NCBI GenBank assembly: GCA_003347645.1
Contig: QDFX01000002.1
Location: forward strand, 1 to 64,000
DNA: 64,000 bases
Source: Rhizobiaceae bacterium CPCC 101076
GTDB lineage: Bacteria; Pseudomonadota; Alphaproteobacteria; Rhizobiales; Methylopilaceae
Direction of reading: 5' to 3'
The notes under the pieces are model-generated. The model was not told where the DNA came from. It searched no databases and saw nothing but the letters and a program-made list of their open reading frames with translations. Both the position numbers and the translations under genes were made by a program. Shown piece after piece: positions 48,641 through 57,482 of this stretch (position 1 is its first letter; each line of letters starts with the position of its first letter).

Positions 48641-50203
48641 ATGTCCGCATCTCCTTCCCACGACCGCATTCTCATCATCGATTTCGGCTCGCAGGTGACG
48701 CAGCTCATCGCGCGCCGCGTCCGCGAACAGGGCGTTTATTGCGAGGTCGTTCCCTCGCAAAAAGCCGCGGAAGTCTTCCGGTCCTTCCAGCCCAAGGGCG
48801 TCATTCTCTCCGGCGGCCCGGCCTCCGTGACCGAGCTCGACACTCCCCGCGCCCCGCAGGAAGTGTTCGACGCCGACATCCCCGTTCTGGGCATCTGCTA
48901 CGGCGAACAGGCCATGGTCGCCCAACTCGGCGGTGAGGTCGAAGGTGGCCATCACCGCGAGTTCGGCCGCGCCGAGGTCGAGGTCGTCGCCCACAGCCAT
49001 CTCTTCGACGGCGTCTGGCAGAGCGGCCACAAATATCCCGTCTGGATGAGCCACGGCGACCGCGTCACCTCCCTGCCCCAGGGCTTCAAGGTCATCGCCG
49101 TCTCCCAGGGCGCGCCGTTCGCCGCGATCGCCGACGAGGCCCGCCGCTATTACGCCGTGCAGTTCCATCCGGAAGTTGTCCACACGCCGGACGGGGAGCG
49201 CCTGATCCGCAATTTCGTCCGTCAGATCGTCGGCGCCGACGGTGACTGGACCATGGCGACCTATCGCGAGGAGGCGATCGCCAAGATCCGCGCCCAGGTC
49301 GGCAACGGCCGGGTCATCTGCGGCCTGTCGGGCGGCGTCGACTCGTCGGTTGCGGCCCTCCTGATCCACGAGGCGATCGGCGACCAGCTCACCTGCGTAT
49401 TCGTAGACCACGGCCTGCTCCGCAAGGACGAGGCCGAACAGGTCGTGAGCCTGTTCCGCAACCATTACAACATCCCGCTTGTCCACGCCGACGCGTCCGA
49501 CCTCTTCCTCGGCGCGCTCGAAGGCGTCACCGACCCGGAGCAGAAGCGTAAGACGATCGGCAAGCTCTTCATCGAAGTCTTCGAGGCCGAGGCGAAGAAG
49601 ATCGGCGGCGCCGATTTCCTCGCGCAGGGAACGCTCTATCCGGACGTCATCGAAAGCGTGTCGTTCCACGGCGGCCCGTCGGTCACCATCAAATCCCACC
49701 ACAATGTCGGCGGCCTGCCCGAGCGTATGGACATGAAGCTCGTCGAGCCTTTACGCGAACTGTTCAAGGACGAAGTCCGCGCGCTCGGCCGCGAGCTCGG
49801 CCTGCCGGAAGCCTTCGTCGGCCGCCATCCCTTCCCCGGCCCCGGCCTTGCAATTCGCATTCCCGGCGAGATCACCCGCGAGAAGATCGGCATTTTGCAA
49901 CAGGCCGACGCAATCTACCTCGACGAAATCCGGAAAGCCGGCCTCTACGACGTCATCTGGCAGGCCTTCGCTGTGCTTCTGCCGGTCCGTACCGTGGGCG
50001 TCATGGGAGATGGACGTACATACGATCACGTATTGGCACTGCGTGCCGTGACTTCGGTCGACGGCATGACCGCCGACTTCTACCCCTTCGACATGAACTT
50101 CCTCGGCCGTGCTGCCACTCGGATCATCAACGAGGTCCGTGGCATCAACCGTGTGGTCTACGACGTCACGTCGAAGCCGCCCGGCACGATCGAGTGGGAG
50201 TAA
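48641..50203 (+). CDS. guaA: GMP synthase (glutamine-hydrolysing)
   Basis: This 520-residue enzyme aminates XMP to GMP. The class I amidotransferase domain has catalytic Cys86 ([12 protein letters not shown]) and the His-Glu pair in [10 protein letters not shown]. The ATP pyrophosphatase domain has the PP-loop LSGGVDSSV at residues 229-237, followed by the dimerisation domain ending [10 protein letters not shown]. Together with guaB it completes the guanylate branch within the window, though the two genes are separated by about 3 kb. The intergenic region of 132 bases toward the Aat-like gene holds divergent promoters that I cannot place exactly. Confidence 0.97.
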   Translation: MSASPSHDRILIIDFGSQVTQLIARRVREQGVYCEVVPSQKAAEVFRSFQPKGVILSGGPASVTELDTPRAPQEVFDADIPVLGICYGEQAMVAQLGGEVEGGHHREFGRAEVEVVAHSHLFDGVWQSGHKYPVWMSHGDRVTSLPQGFKVIAVSQGAPFAAIADEARRYYAVQFHPEVVHTPDGERLIRNFVRQIVGADGDWTMATYREEAIAKIRAQVGNGRVICGLSGGVDSSVAALLIHEAIGDQLTCVFVDHGLLRKDEAEQVVSLFRNHYNIPLVHADASDLFLGALEGVTDPEQKRKTIGKLFIEVFEAEAKKIGGADFLAQGTLYPDVIESVSFHGGPSVTIKSHHNVGGLPERMDMKLVEPLRELFKDEVRALGRELGLPEAFVGRHPFPGPGLAIRIPGEITREKIGILQQADAIYLDEIRKAGLYDVIWQAFAVLLPVRTVGVMGDGRTYDHVLALRAVTSVDGMTADFYPFDMNFLGRAATRIINEVRGINRVVYDVTSKPPGTIEWE

Positions 50204-50214
50204 TGGCGGACGCC

Positions 50215-50505
50215 CTAAGGACGCCGGTCGCAGGCGTGCCGGCTGGAGATCAGCCTGAGCCAGGGCGCCGAGTGGAAGGCGCTCATCAGCCCGTACATCA
50301 GGGCCATCCCGCTAACCGGTGACGCGTCCACCGCCGAGCACAACATCTCCTGCGCGCCGTGCCCGGGAACGCCCGTCAGCAGCGCCATGATCGCGAAGGT
50401 CGGCGCCGCTGCGAGGTTCAGCAAGTCTGCTGTGGCGAGGACGGACGGATCACCGCGTTCATCACGGACCGCCATGACGCCGGTCATCCTGGTCGTATTC
50501 GTCAT
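50215..50505 (-). CDS. Small membrane protein, unknown function
   Basis: From the ATG at 50505 this is 96 residues. It has two likely hydrophobic segments (LNLAAAPTFAIMALLTGVP and GMALMYGLMSAFHSAPWLRL) and a conserved-looking VDASPVSGMALMYGLMSAFH stretch that suggests a real gene rather than a chance frame. Its 5' end overlaps the DUF899 gene by up to 44 bases in another frame, which implies translational coupling. Alternative starts are ATG 50487 and 50475. I do not know a function. Confidence 0.6.
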   Translation of the reverse strand: MTNTTRMTGVMAVRDERGDPSVLATADLLNLAAAPTFAIMALLTGVPGHGAQEMLCSAVDASPVSGMALMYGLMSAFHSAPWLRLISSRHACDRRP

Positions 50506-51265
50506 GGCGACGCCACCAGAGACCCGCCTCGTTGCGTCCCCTGGGTGCTCGATCGAGCCACTGATACATGCCCCAAAGACCATCGAGCCCACGCGAATAG
50601 GTGGAATAGGTGTGATAGATGACGCCATCCTCCAGCACGAACGCGCTCATGCCCGGCCGCTCGCGGGTGAACGTGGCCGCGTCGGTTCCGCTCATGGCAG
50701 CGAACAGAGTGGGCCCGTCCGGTGTCGAGCGTGAGGGTATCTCGGCGTCCTCGCTCCCGTACGACGGCGCCTCGCGCTGGTAATTATATACGATCGTCCC
50801 ATCGCGCTGCTGCTCTTCGGTCAGCGACACGTTGAAGTCGAAGTTGAACTCGCCGCCGGTCGAGGACGCCCAGGGAAACGTCCAGCCCATCCGCGTTTTG
50901 TAAGCCTGCAGCTTGGCGAGCGGCGCACGCGACACCGCCGTGAACGCAACGTCGTGATTCTCCAGATGGACGAAGACGCCGTTGAACCCATCCGCGATCG
51001 ACGAACAGGACGGACACCCCGCCGTGTAGTCGGGTCCGAACATGAAATGGTAGACGAGGAGCTGCGAGCGCCCCTTGAAGAGGTCTTGAAGCGAGGCGCT
51101 CCCCTCATCGGTCTCGAACCGGTACTCCTTGTCGACCTTGACCCACGGCAACTCCTGACGCCGCTGAGCCAGCTCGTCGCTGCGCCGCGTCAGTTCCTTC
51201 TCCTCGTTGAGCAGCGCGAGCCGATCCTTCAGCCACTCGTCTCGTGAAGCGATTTGATGCTGCAT
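50462..51265 (-). CDS. DUF899 family thioredoxin-like protein
   Basis: This 267-residue protein shows the DUF899 pattern: ELPWVKVDKEYRFET, LLVYHFMFGPDYTAGCPSCS (a CxxC pair in a thioredoxin-like position), LENHDVAFTAVSRAPLAKL and YHTYSTYSRGLDGLWGMYQW. The family is predicted to be a redox or dithiol protein of unknown substrate and is often controlled by ArsR-type regulators. A strong promoter with a flanking double operator precedes it, and a small membrane protein overlaps its 3' end. Confidence 0.88.
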   Translation of the reverse strand: MQHQIASRDEWLKDRLALLNEEKELTRRSDELAQRRQELPWVKVDKEYRFETDEGSASLQDLFKGRSQLLVYHFMFGPDYTAGCPSCSSIADGFNGVFVHLENHDVAFTAVSRAPLAKLQAYKTRMGWTFPWASSTGGEFNFDFNVSLTEEQQRDGTIVYNYQREAPSYGSEDAEIPSRSTPDGPTLFAAMSGTDAATFTRERPGMSAFVLEDGVIYHTYSTYSRGLDGLWGMYQWLDRAPRGRNEAGLWWRRHDEYDQDDRRHGGP

Positions 51266-51295
51266 AATTCATCTCCCTGCTGCGACGTCCATTAC

Positions 51296-51350
51296 TAAAC
51301 CATACGGTTGAATATAGGCTCGCACTCTGGATAGTCAACCGGATGGTTTA
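51296..51350 (-). promoter_or_regulatory. Promoter and paired operator of the DUF899 gene
   Basis: On the minus strand TTGACT (51333-51338) and TATATT (51311-51316) form a -35/-10 pair with a 16-base spacer. Flanking them, TAAACCATACGGTTGA (51296-51311) and TCAACCGGATGGTTTA (51335-51350) are inverted copies matching at 15 of 16 positions, each containing AACC-N4-GGTT. Each arm touches one promoter element, the expected design for repression, for example by an ArsR-type regulator. No regulator gene is adjacent. Confidence 0.72.
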
Positions 51351-51481
51351 ATGACGGCTGGCAAGACAGCGATCCGGGCGTCGGAATATTTATGGCAGCA
51401 GCCGTCTCCCGTGCTTCGAGCCGGCGATGCGCTTCGGCCGCCCATGGGCGACATACGGAATCCGGAATCGGCGATCGGCAT

Positions 51482-51562
51482 GAGGGCCTCCGGGACGGCC
51501 TCGAAGGCTGTGACGACTATGCAAGGCGCGTCCGCTATCGGCTGATCCCGTTCGTCTGGTGA
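51482..51562 (+). pseudogene. Remnant of an isoprenylcysteine-methyltransferase-like gene (C-terminal end only)
   Basis: One plus-strand frame ends with CDDYARRVRYRLIPFVW and a TGA at 51560-51562. The YARRVRYRLIPxVW ending is characteristic of bacterial isoprenylcysteine carboxyl methyltransferase (ICMT) family proteins. No membrane-spanning upstream part is present in any frame, so only about 20 codons survive. The rest of the 51266-51569 gap holds the DUF899 promoter/operator and no other recognisable gene; a 64-codon frame from ATG 51351 has no family signature. Confidence 0.5.
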
Positions 51563-51569
51563 CCGACGG

Positions 51570-52733
51570 CTATGTCACCTGTGTCACGATCTGAGCATTG
51601 GTGAAGTCGCGTTTGCCGAGATCATCGTCGCTGATCGCCGCATAGACGATACCGCCCGGCCCCCAGCTCTGCGACGATGCACCATCGTGGTACTCGCCGA
51701 TCTGCAGCAGGAGATCGAAGTCCGGCTCGACGTAAGAATAGTCCACCAGATCGCCCTGCAGCAGATCGGGCCAGCCGAACAGCTTGCTGTTGTCGCAATG
51801 ATACTTCCAGTTCTTCCCCGGCTCCGCAAACAGTTCGCCGTACATCGCCTCATAGAGGCTCGTTTCGGTGTCATCGAGCCTCAAAGCCTGGATGGCGCTA
51901 CTATTGGGATGCGGAAGCTCCATCGTCTCGTAGAACGCTAGCCCGCACTGCACGGTCGGTTCAAAATCTTCGACTGGCGGCTCCGTCAGCCGGAGTCCGT
52001 CGGCGCTCGGACAATAAATGACCGCGTACTCGAATGTCGGCTCGCATCCGTGAACGTCGTCGTGATCGCAGAAGAACTGGACCAACCCTTCACTCGGCAG
52101 AGGAGTTTCGCCCACCGCCGCGTAAAGCTCGGCACAATTGATCTGGCCGATAAAAACCAACGGCTCAAGCTCACCCTCGGGCCAGGAATGCCCGGGCGCC
52201 ATGATTGGTAGCCCACCGAACCTGGACGATCTGGGATCGTTCGCGGCTTCAGTCGGACGCAGCAGGATCGCTCGGCGTATCAGCGCCGACATCTCTTCGA
52301 CGCGGCGTCCGGAAAACCGCGTCCTTATCGCCCCGATGACGGCATCGCGCGAATGACAGGCGGGCGCGCCGGGAAATGGCAGCACCCGAGGAATCTCCAG
52401 CGCCCTTGAAATGCCGGCGGCCATACGCTCACGACTATCCAGCCAGCGCGCGGCGCGCGATCCTATTTCGCCGCCACGCGCGACCAAGCCGCTCACCGTC
52501 GCCTCGGCATCCTGAACCATGAACCGTCGCCAGCCACAATACCAGGCGGTGGTCATCTGCACGTCCGGATCCGGATGATTGAGCAACGCGCGAAACAATT
52601 CGGTGTTGGCGGGGCTCGCCTCGGCCTGCTCGTAAAGCCGATTTTGCCTCGTGATCAGCCGATTGGTGCGGCCGATATGAGCGGTTTCCTTTATCTCGCG
52701 CGACAGTTGCGCAATCTCATTGACCAGTTCCAT
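51570..52733 (-). CDS. DUF2019-DUF1963 (YwqG-like) domain protein
   Basis: From the ATG at 52733 this is a 387-residue protein. Residues 1-110 are helical and HEAT-like, resembling DUF2019 (FRALLNHPDPDVQMTTAWYC). The rest resembles DUF1963/YwqG (SRFGGLPIMAPGHSWPEGE, LVFIGQINCAEL, GLVQFFCDHDD and a C-terminal LLQIGEYHDG). YwqG-like proteins are poorly characterised and occur among immunity-like genes. The start has GGGGGA upstream; an in-frame ATG at 52799 adds 22 residues. It stands alone, divergent from an SDR gene. Confidence 0.75.
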   Translation of the reverse strand: MELVNEIAQLSREIKETAHIGRTNRLITRQNRLYEQAEASPANTELFRALLNHPDPDVQMTTAWYCGWRRFMVQDAEATVSGLVARGGEIGSRAARWLDSRERMAAGISRALEIPRVLPFPGAPACHSRDAVIGAIRTRFSGRRVEEMSALIRRAILLRPTEAANDPRSSRFGGLPIMAPGHSWPEGELEPLVFIGQINCAELYAAVGETPLPSEGLVQFFCDHDDVHGCEPTFEYAVIYCPSADGLRLTEPPVEDFEPTVQCGLAFYETMELPHPNSSAIQALRLDDTETSLYEAMYGELFAEPGKNWKYHCDNSKLFGWPDLLQGDLVDYSYVEPDFDLLLQIGEYHDGASSQSWGPGGIVYAAISDDDLGKRDFTNAQIVTQVT

Positions 52734-52910
52734 CAGATATCCCCCAGCCCTGCGCAACTCGATCTTCAGTGCAACCTTCCCGCGCACAGAAAAGCTCATC
52801 GGCGCAAAACATGCAAGATCAAAACGTGAACAAAATTTTCATCAATTGCGCTGATGGCGACACGCCGATACGACTTTCAAGACTCCGATCGGGCCACCCG
52901 GAGAGACGTT

Positions 52911-53648
52911 TTGCCCAGGTTCACGAACAAGCGCGTCCTCATCACCGGTGGCACCAGCGGCATCGGTCTGGCGGGCGCGAAACGCATCGTCGATGAAGGC
53001 GGCCAGGTACTCGTCACCGGGCTGAACGAAAGGCGGCTGGACGAGTCCCGGCGCGCCATTCCGACGGCCGCCGTCCTCCGCAACGATGCCGCAGACCCGT
53101 CCTCAGCGGATGAACTCGCTGCCCGGGTCCAATCCATCGGCAAGCTCGACGGCCTATGGCTGAATGCGGGCTATGCGGCGGTCGGAACCGTCGAGGAGGT
53201 CACGGCCGATTTCTTCGATCGCATGATGAGCGCCAATGTGCGTGGTCCGGTGCTCCAGCTCGCGCGGCTGTCCCATCTCATCAACGAGGGCGGCTCGGTG
53301 GTCGTCACCTCGTCGACGTCGACCTACGAAGGCGCCGGCATGGCCAGCGTCTATTCCGCCACCAAGGGAGCGCTCGTTGCCCTCGCACGCTGCTGGGCGT
53401 CCGCCCTCGCGCCCCGCGGCATTCGGGTTAACGTTTTGGTGCCGGGACCGATCGAAACGAACTTCCGCGATTTCATGGCCGATGACCTTCGGGCTTCTTT
53501 CGAAGCGAGCGTCGTTTCCAACGTCGCTCTCGGACGCATTGGCTCCGCCGAGGAGGCCGCCGCCGTGGCCCTCTTCCTGCTGTCCGACGACTCATCCTAT
53601 GTGACGGGCAGCCAGTACGCCGTGGATGGCGGCCTGACCATGCGATGA
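52911..53648 (+). CDS. SDR family oxidoreductase
   Basis: This 245-residue short-chain dehydrogenase/reductase carries the cofactor motif TGGTSGIG, the NAG-type LNAGYA, the catalytic Ser in VVTSSTS, Tyr and Lys in YSATKGAL, and the C-terminal YVTGSQYAVDGG. The TTG start at 52911 is supported by GGAGAG five bases upstream and gives the typical MPRFTNKRVLITGG start; an ATG at 52854 lacks a ribosome-binding site. The substrate is unknown. Confidence 0.88.
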   Translation: MPRFTNKRVLITGGTSGIGLAGAKRIVDEGGQVLVTGLNERRLDESRRAIPTAAVLRNDAADPSSADELAARVQSIGKLDGLWLNAGYAAVGTVEEVTADFFDRMMSANVRGPVLQLARLSHLINEGGSVVVTSSTSTYEGAGMASVYSATKGALVALARCWASALAPRGIRVNVLVPGPIETNFRDFMADDLRASFEASVVSNVALGRIGSAEEAAAVALFLLSDDSSYVTGSQYAVDGGLTMR

Positions 53649-53667
53649 GCGTCAAAGCTGGGGAACC

Positions 53668-54015
53668 ATGTCCATCACCATCTACGGCATCAAGAACTGC
53701 GACACGATGAAGAAGGCGCGTGCCTGGCTCGATGAGCGCGGCGTGACCTATCGCTTCCACGACTACAAGTCCGAAGGTCTCGACGCAGCCACGCTCGCCG
53801 GCTGGGTGAAGGAACTCGGCTGGGAAGTCCTGCTGAACCGCTCCGGGACGACATTCCGGGCCCTACCCGAAGCCGACAAGCAGGACCTCGACGCGAAGAA
53901 GGCGCAGGCGCTGATGCTGGCTCAGCCGAACATGGTGAAGCGTCCGGTGCTGGACGTGAACGGCAGACTGACGGTCGGCTTCAAGCCGGAAATCTACGCA
54001 GCCGCAACGACCTGA
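53668..54015 (+). CDS. ArsC/Spx family reductase-like protein (YffB type)
   Basis: This 115-residue thioredoxin-fold protein starts with IYGIKNCDTMKKARAWL: a single Cys and the YffB/ArsC-like pattern. It continues with LLNRSGTTFRAL and KRPVLDVNGRLTVGF, which carries the conserved RPV loop. Despite the arsenate reductase name, YffB-type members do not clearly reduce arsenate and may act on glutathione-linked substrates. Its stop directly abuts the convergent receiver-protein stop. Confidence 0.88.
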   Translation: MSITIYGIKNCDTMKKARAWLDERGVTYRFHDYKSEGLDAATLAGWVKELGWEVLLNRSGTTFRALPEADKQDLDAKKAQALMLAQPNMVKRPVLDVNGRLTVGFKPEIYAAATT

Positions 54016-54537
54016 TCAGCCGGCGGGCTGCTTGACGTCACCGAGCCCGATGGCCGCCGCCCCGCGTGGCTGGCGCGGCATCGGCCCGAAATAGGAGCCG
54101 ATCTGCATGAACGGTCGGGCATGGTTTTTCACCAAATCGAGGCGCTGCAGCAGGCCCTTGGCCGAAAACGGCTTCACCAGAATTTCGTTTACGCCGAGCT
54201 GCATGGCCTGCTCGATGCGGTGACGCTCGGTATGGCCGGTCATCATGATGATCGGCACGGTCGCATTGGCGGAGGTTTCCGGGTTGCGGACGAGGCGGAT
54301 CATCTCCGCGCCGGTCAGCATCGGCATTTCCCAATCGACGAGAAGAACGTCGGGCCGGAACTGCTCCAGCAGTTCGAGCCCCTGCGCGCCGTCGCCGGCC
54401 TCGTAGACGCGCTGCACGCCGAAGCCGATCAGGAGGCTGCGGACGATCTTGCGAAGATAGGCGTCGTCATCGACGACGAGCACTGCAGTCTGAGCGTAGG
54501 GGGACGTAGCCAAAGGCCTGTCTCGCGAATTCAGCAA
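54016..54537 (-). CDS. Single-domain response regulator (CheY-like receiver)
   Basis: This 173-residue protein consists of one receiver domain with VLVVDDDAYLRKIVR at the start, phospho-acceptor Asp68 in VLLVDWEMPM, Thr100 and Lys122 (ILVKPF). A tail of about 40 residues lacks any DNA-binding motif. It probably relays or sinks phosphate within a phosphorelay, as CheY-like stand-alone receivers do. No kinase is next to it, so its partner is unknown. Confidence 0.88.
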   Translation of the reverse strand: MLNSRDRPLATSPYAQTAVLVVDDDAYLRKIVRSLLIGFGVQRVYEAGDGAQGLELLEQFRPDVLLVDWEMPMLTGAEMIRLVRNPETSANATVPIIMMTGHTERHRIEQAMQLGVNEILVKPFSAKGLLQRLDLVKNHARPFMQIGSYFGPMPRQPRGAAAIGLGDVKQPAG

Positions 54538-54637
54538 TAGCCTTTATCGCCTGTCAGGCGTTAGGGACCCGTGAACGGAACTGTCGAAAATGCGGTGTCC
54601 GGCACCTATTTGGCGTTAAGCATCGAAGGAGCGCGCG

Positions 54638-54952
54638 ATGAAGAAACCGGTCGTCGTCACCCTGCCCCATCATCACACCAAGGCCGAAGCAACGAAGCGC
54701 ATCCGCGAGGGCCTGGATTCGATCAAGCCTCAGCTTGCGAGCTATGCCTCGTCCCTGGAGGACGAATGGCAGGGCGACGACCTGAATTTCAAAATGGTGA
54801 TGTTGAAACAGTCGGTGACGGGTCGGATTCACGTGATGGACCAGCAGGTCCGGGTCGAGGTCGACCTTCCTTGGGTACTCGCGACGATCGCCGAGAAGGT
54901 CAAGGGGCAGATCGAGAAGCGCGGTTCGCAGATGCTTCTCACAAAGAAATGA
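54638..54952 (+). CDS. Polyhydroxyalkanoic acid system family protein
   Basis: This 104-residue protein matches the PHA_gran_rgn family: VTLPHHHTKAEATKRIREGL at the start, then WQGDDLNFKMVML and a hydrophobic strand-rich end VEVDLPWVLATIAEKVKGQI. Members are associated with polyhydroxyalkanoate granules, but the activity is not defined. AAGGAG precedes the ATG with good spacing. No PHA synthase or phasin gene is nearby. Confidence 0.82.
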   Translation: MKKPVVVTLPHHHTKAEATKRIREGLDSIKPQLASYASSLEDEWQGDDLNFKMVMLKQSVTGRIHVMDQQVRVEVDLPWVLATIAEKVKGQIEKRGSQMLLTKK

Positions 54953-54954
54953 CG

Positions 54955-55395
54955 CTAGCGGATGATGTCGTGCTCGACCTTGTCGCCACGCTTGAGGCCG
55001 ATCTTCGCCGCGGTGCCCGCCGCGAGCTCCAACACGTATTTCACGTCCACGCCTGAATCGATCGTCCTGGTCGAGAGTGGAGTGGTCCTCTCCTCGACGC
55101 GATGCACGACGCCGTCCGCACGGATGAACACCATGTCGAGCGAGACATAAGTGTTCTGCATCCACATCGAGACCGGCTGCTCCCGGCCGAAATCGAACAG
55201 CATCCCATAATCCGGCGCGATTTCGCGGCGGTACATCAGGCCGCGGGCGCGGTCATTATCGTCCTTCGCGACCTCGACATTGAAGACGTGTTCGCCGCTG
55301 GCCGTATCGATCGTCAGTTTCGTCAGGTTCGCGGCATGCGCCGCCGGCACCAAGACGAGCAGCGCCCATAGCAGGCAAAGACCAAGGCGCATCAT
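54955..55395 (-). CDS. DUF192 family secreted protein
   Basis: This 146-residue protein has an N-terminal signal peptide (LCLLWALLVLVPAAHA) and a DUF192 domain: VEVAKDDNDRARGLMYRREI, MLFDFGREQPVSMWMQNTYV and LDMVFIRADGVVHRVEE. The family is small and conserved, probably periplasmic or extracellular, and of unknown activity. It starts 11 bases after the cold-shock gene stop, so the two form a transcript. ATG 55392 is an equally good start. Confidence 0.85.
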   Translation of the reverse strand: MMRLGLCLLWALLVLVPAAHAANLTKLTIDTASGEHVFNVEVAKDDNDRARGLMYRREIAPDYGMLFDFGREQPVSMWMQNTYVSLDMVFIRADGVVHRVEERTTPLSTRTIDSGVDVKYVLELAAGTAAKIGLKRGDKVEHDIIR

Positions 55396-55406
55396 GTGGG
55401 AGAATT

Positions 55407-56039
55407 TCAGTGCGAGGACGGGCCCTGGATCGGACCGCCGTCCGGGTGGACTTCCGCCGCCATCAGGCCGTTCGGTCCCTGCCCGTAGCGCACCAGCACC
55501 GTCTGGCCGGGCTTCAGCTCCGCGAGGCCATAGCGACGCAAAGTCTCCATATGGACGAAGATATCCGGAGAGCCATCGCCCCGCGTCAGGAAGCCGAAGC
55601 CGCGCAGCCGGTTGAACCATTTCACTTCCACCCGCTCGAGATTGCTGGTGGGAGTAACGTTCACATGCGTCCGCGGCGGAAGCTGGGCGGGATGAACCGC
55701 CGTCGATGTGTCCATGGAGAGGATGCGGAACGCCTGCATGCCCTTGGCGCGAGCCTGCGCCTCGCAAACGATGCGGGCACCTTCGTTCGCCGTCTGGAAA
55801 CCGCCCGCGCGGAGGACTGTGACGTGCAAAAGCACATCTGGTCCGCCCGCATCCGGGACGATAAATCCGTAGCCTTTAGCGACATCGAACCACTTGATCA
55901 CGCCTGCGACCTCTACAAGGTCGAGGGGATGCGATTCGTCTGTCTCTTCCGACTGCTGTGGCCCCAGCCCCGCCTGGCTGCGCATACCGTCAGATCCCAT
56001 CTCGCTGCTCGCCGCCTCATTCCGCGAGTCGCTATTCAA
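55407..56039 (-). CDS. Cold shock protein with two CSD domains
   Basis: This 210-residue protein carries two cold-shock domains. The first is at about residues 45-115 ([21 protein letters not shown]). The second is at about residues 135-205 ([20 protein letters not shown]). Both contain RNP-1-like (KGYGFI / RGFGFL) and RNP-2-like (LLHV / FVHM) aromatic faces, so it should bind single-stranded RNA or DNA. Tandem-domain versions are typical of Hyphomicrobiales. An acidic N-terminus of about 40 residues precedes the first domain. Confidence 0.92.
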   Translation of the reverse strand: MNSDSRNEAASSEMGSDGMRSQAGLGPQQSEETDESHPLDLVEVAGVIKWFDVAKGYGFIVPDAGGPDVLLHVTVLRAGGFQTANEGARIVCEAQARAKGMQAFRILSMDTSTAVHPAQLPPRTHVNVTPTSNLERVEVKWFNRLRGFGFLTRGDGSPDIFVHMETLRRYGLAELKPGQTVLVRYGQGPNGLMAAEVHPDGGPIQGPSSH

Positions 56040-56199
56040 TCCAGAATAGCAGTGACTTGATCGACGGGAAGCGAAAAGTGGCCAAATCTTGGCGCCTGTG
56101 ATTCAGGGTGACCGAAAAGCCTCACCCACCCCTAACTCTGGACTTGAGATCGCCGTTCCACCCCATATTTTCCAAAGCCCGCAAGCCAGAGGATTTCCC

Positions 56200-56640
56200 A
56201 TGCGCTATCTCCACACCATGGTCCGCGTCCGCGATATCGATGCTTCGCTCGATTTCTACTGCCGGAAGCTCGGACTGGTCGAAACCCGGCGCAAAGACGT
56301 GCCGGAAGGCAAATTCACCCTCATCTTTCTGGCCGCGCCCGAAGACAAGGACCGGGCCGAGGCCGAGCGGGCACCCGAGATCGAGCTGACCTATAACTGG
56401 GATCCGGAAGAGTACGGCGAGGGTCGCAATTTCGGCCACCTCGCCTTCGTCGTCGACAATATCTACGAGACCTGCGAGCGCCTCCAGAAGGAAGGCGTCG
56501 TCATCAATCGGCCTCCGCGTGACGGCAACATGGCCTTCGTCCGCTCGCCCGACAACATCTCGATCGAGCTGCTGCAGAAAGGCCCGGCGCTGCCCAAGCA
56601 GGAACCCTGGGCCTCGATGCCGAACACCGGCAAGTGGTGA
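56200..56640 (+). CDS. gloA: Lactoylglutathione lyase (glyoxalase I)
   Basis: This 146-residue VOC-fold metalloenzyme detoxifies methylglyoxal-glutathione adducts. Ligands line up as His in YLHTMVRV, Glu in PEIELTYNW, His in FGHLAFVV and Glu in ISIELLQK. An insert with EYGEGRNF is typical of the proteobacterial enzyme. The ATG at 56200 gives the usual [10 protein letters not shown] start; the longer frame upstream has no support. Its stop overlaps the likely GTG start of sseA. Confidence 0.94.
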   Translation: MRYLHTMVRVRDIDASLDFYCRKLGLVETRRKDVPEGKFTLIFLAAPEDKDRAEAERAPEIELTYNWDPEEYGEGRNFGHLAFVVDNIYETCERLQKEGVVINRPPRDGNMAFVRSPDNISIELLQKGPALPKQEPWASMPNTGKW

Positions 56641-57482
56641 GCCAGATGCGCAGCAATCTCGTTTCCACCGATTGGCTGGCGAACAATCTCAGCCGCTCGG
56701 ACGTCGTTGTGCTTGACGCCAGCTGGTACACGCCTGATCGCGATCGCGACCCCGTCGCGGAATATCGCGCAGCACATATTCCGGGTGCCGTTCGGTTCGA
56801 TATCGACGCCATCTCCGATCATTCCTCGAGCCTGCCGCACACTTTGGCCTCGCCCGAGACGTTCGCCGCGGCAGTCGGAAAGCTCGGTGTCTCCGACGAC
56901 ATGACGGTGGTCGTCTATGACGGCGCCGGCATGTTCTCGGCCGCTCGCGTCTGGTGGAATTTCCGGGTCATGGGGCTGAAGGACGTCTTCGTCCTCGATG
57001 GCGGGTTCCCCAAATGGCAGGCGGAGGGTCGCCCCACGGAAGCGGGTGAGGTGACGCGCGGGCCGCGTCATTTCTCGACCCGCTTCGATGCCGGCGCGGT
57101 CGCGCATATCGACGACGTCCGGCAGGCGCTCGATGACGGCCTCGCCCAGGTGGTCGATGCCCGCTCGGGCACGCGCTATCGCGGCGAGGAGGAAGAGCCG
57201 CGTCCGGGCGTCCAGCCAGGACACATGCCGGGCAGCCACAATGTCCATTATTCCAGCGTGCTGACCGATGGTCAGTTGAAAGATGCCAAGGCGCTCGAAG
57301 AGGTGTTCAGCAAGAACGGCGTCGAACTTGACGGACCGATCCTGACGACATGCGGCTCCGGCGTCACGGCGGCGATCCTGGCGCTTGCGGTCGAAGAAAG
57401 CGGCCGTCCCCTGCCCCGTCTCTATGACGGCTCATGGGCGGAATGGGGGAGCCGCAGCGATACCCCGAAGGCGAAAGGCTAG
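56637..57482 (+). CDS. sseA: 3-mercaptopyruvate sulfurtransferase
   Basis: This 281-residue protein has two rhodanese domains. The first is inactive ([27 protein letters not shown]). The second holds the active Cys239 in [13 protein letters not shown], whose CGSGVT loop marks a mercaptopyruvate rather than thiosulfate donor. It moves sulfur to thiols or cyanide and yields H2S. GTG 56637 overlaps the gloA stop (GTGA); ATG 56646 and GTG 56634 are alternatives. The stop overlaps the convergent AI-2E-type gene as CTAG. Confidence 0.93.
   Translation: MSQMRSNLVSTDWLANNLSRSDVVVLDASWYTPDRDRDPVAEYRAAHIPGAVRFDIDAISDHSSSLPHTLASPETFAAAVGKLGVSDDMTVVVYDGAGMFSAARVWWNFRVMGLKDVFVLDGGFPKWQAEGRPTEAGEVTRGPRHFSTRFDAGAVAHIDDVRQALDDGLAQVVDARSGTRYRGEEEEPRPGVQPGHMPGSHNVHYSSVLTDGQLKDAKALEEVFSKNGVELDGPILTTCGSGVTAAILALAVEESGRPLPRLYDGSWAEWGSRSDTPKAKG

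Noticed and set aside
51351-51545. A 64-codon plus-strand frame directly after the DUF899 operator, possibly a regulator
   Set aside because: No helix-turn-helix or family signature; the only recognisable remnant nearby is in another frame.
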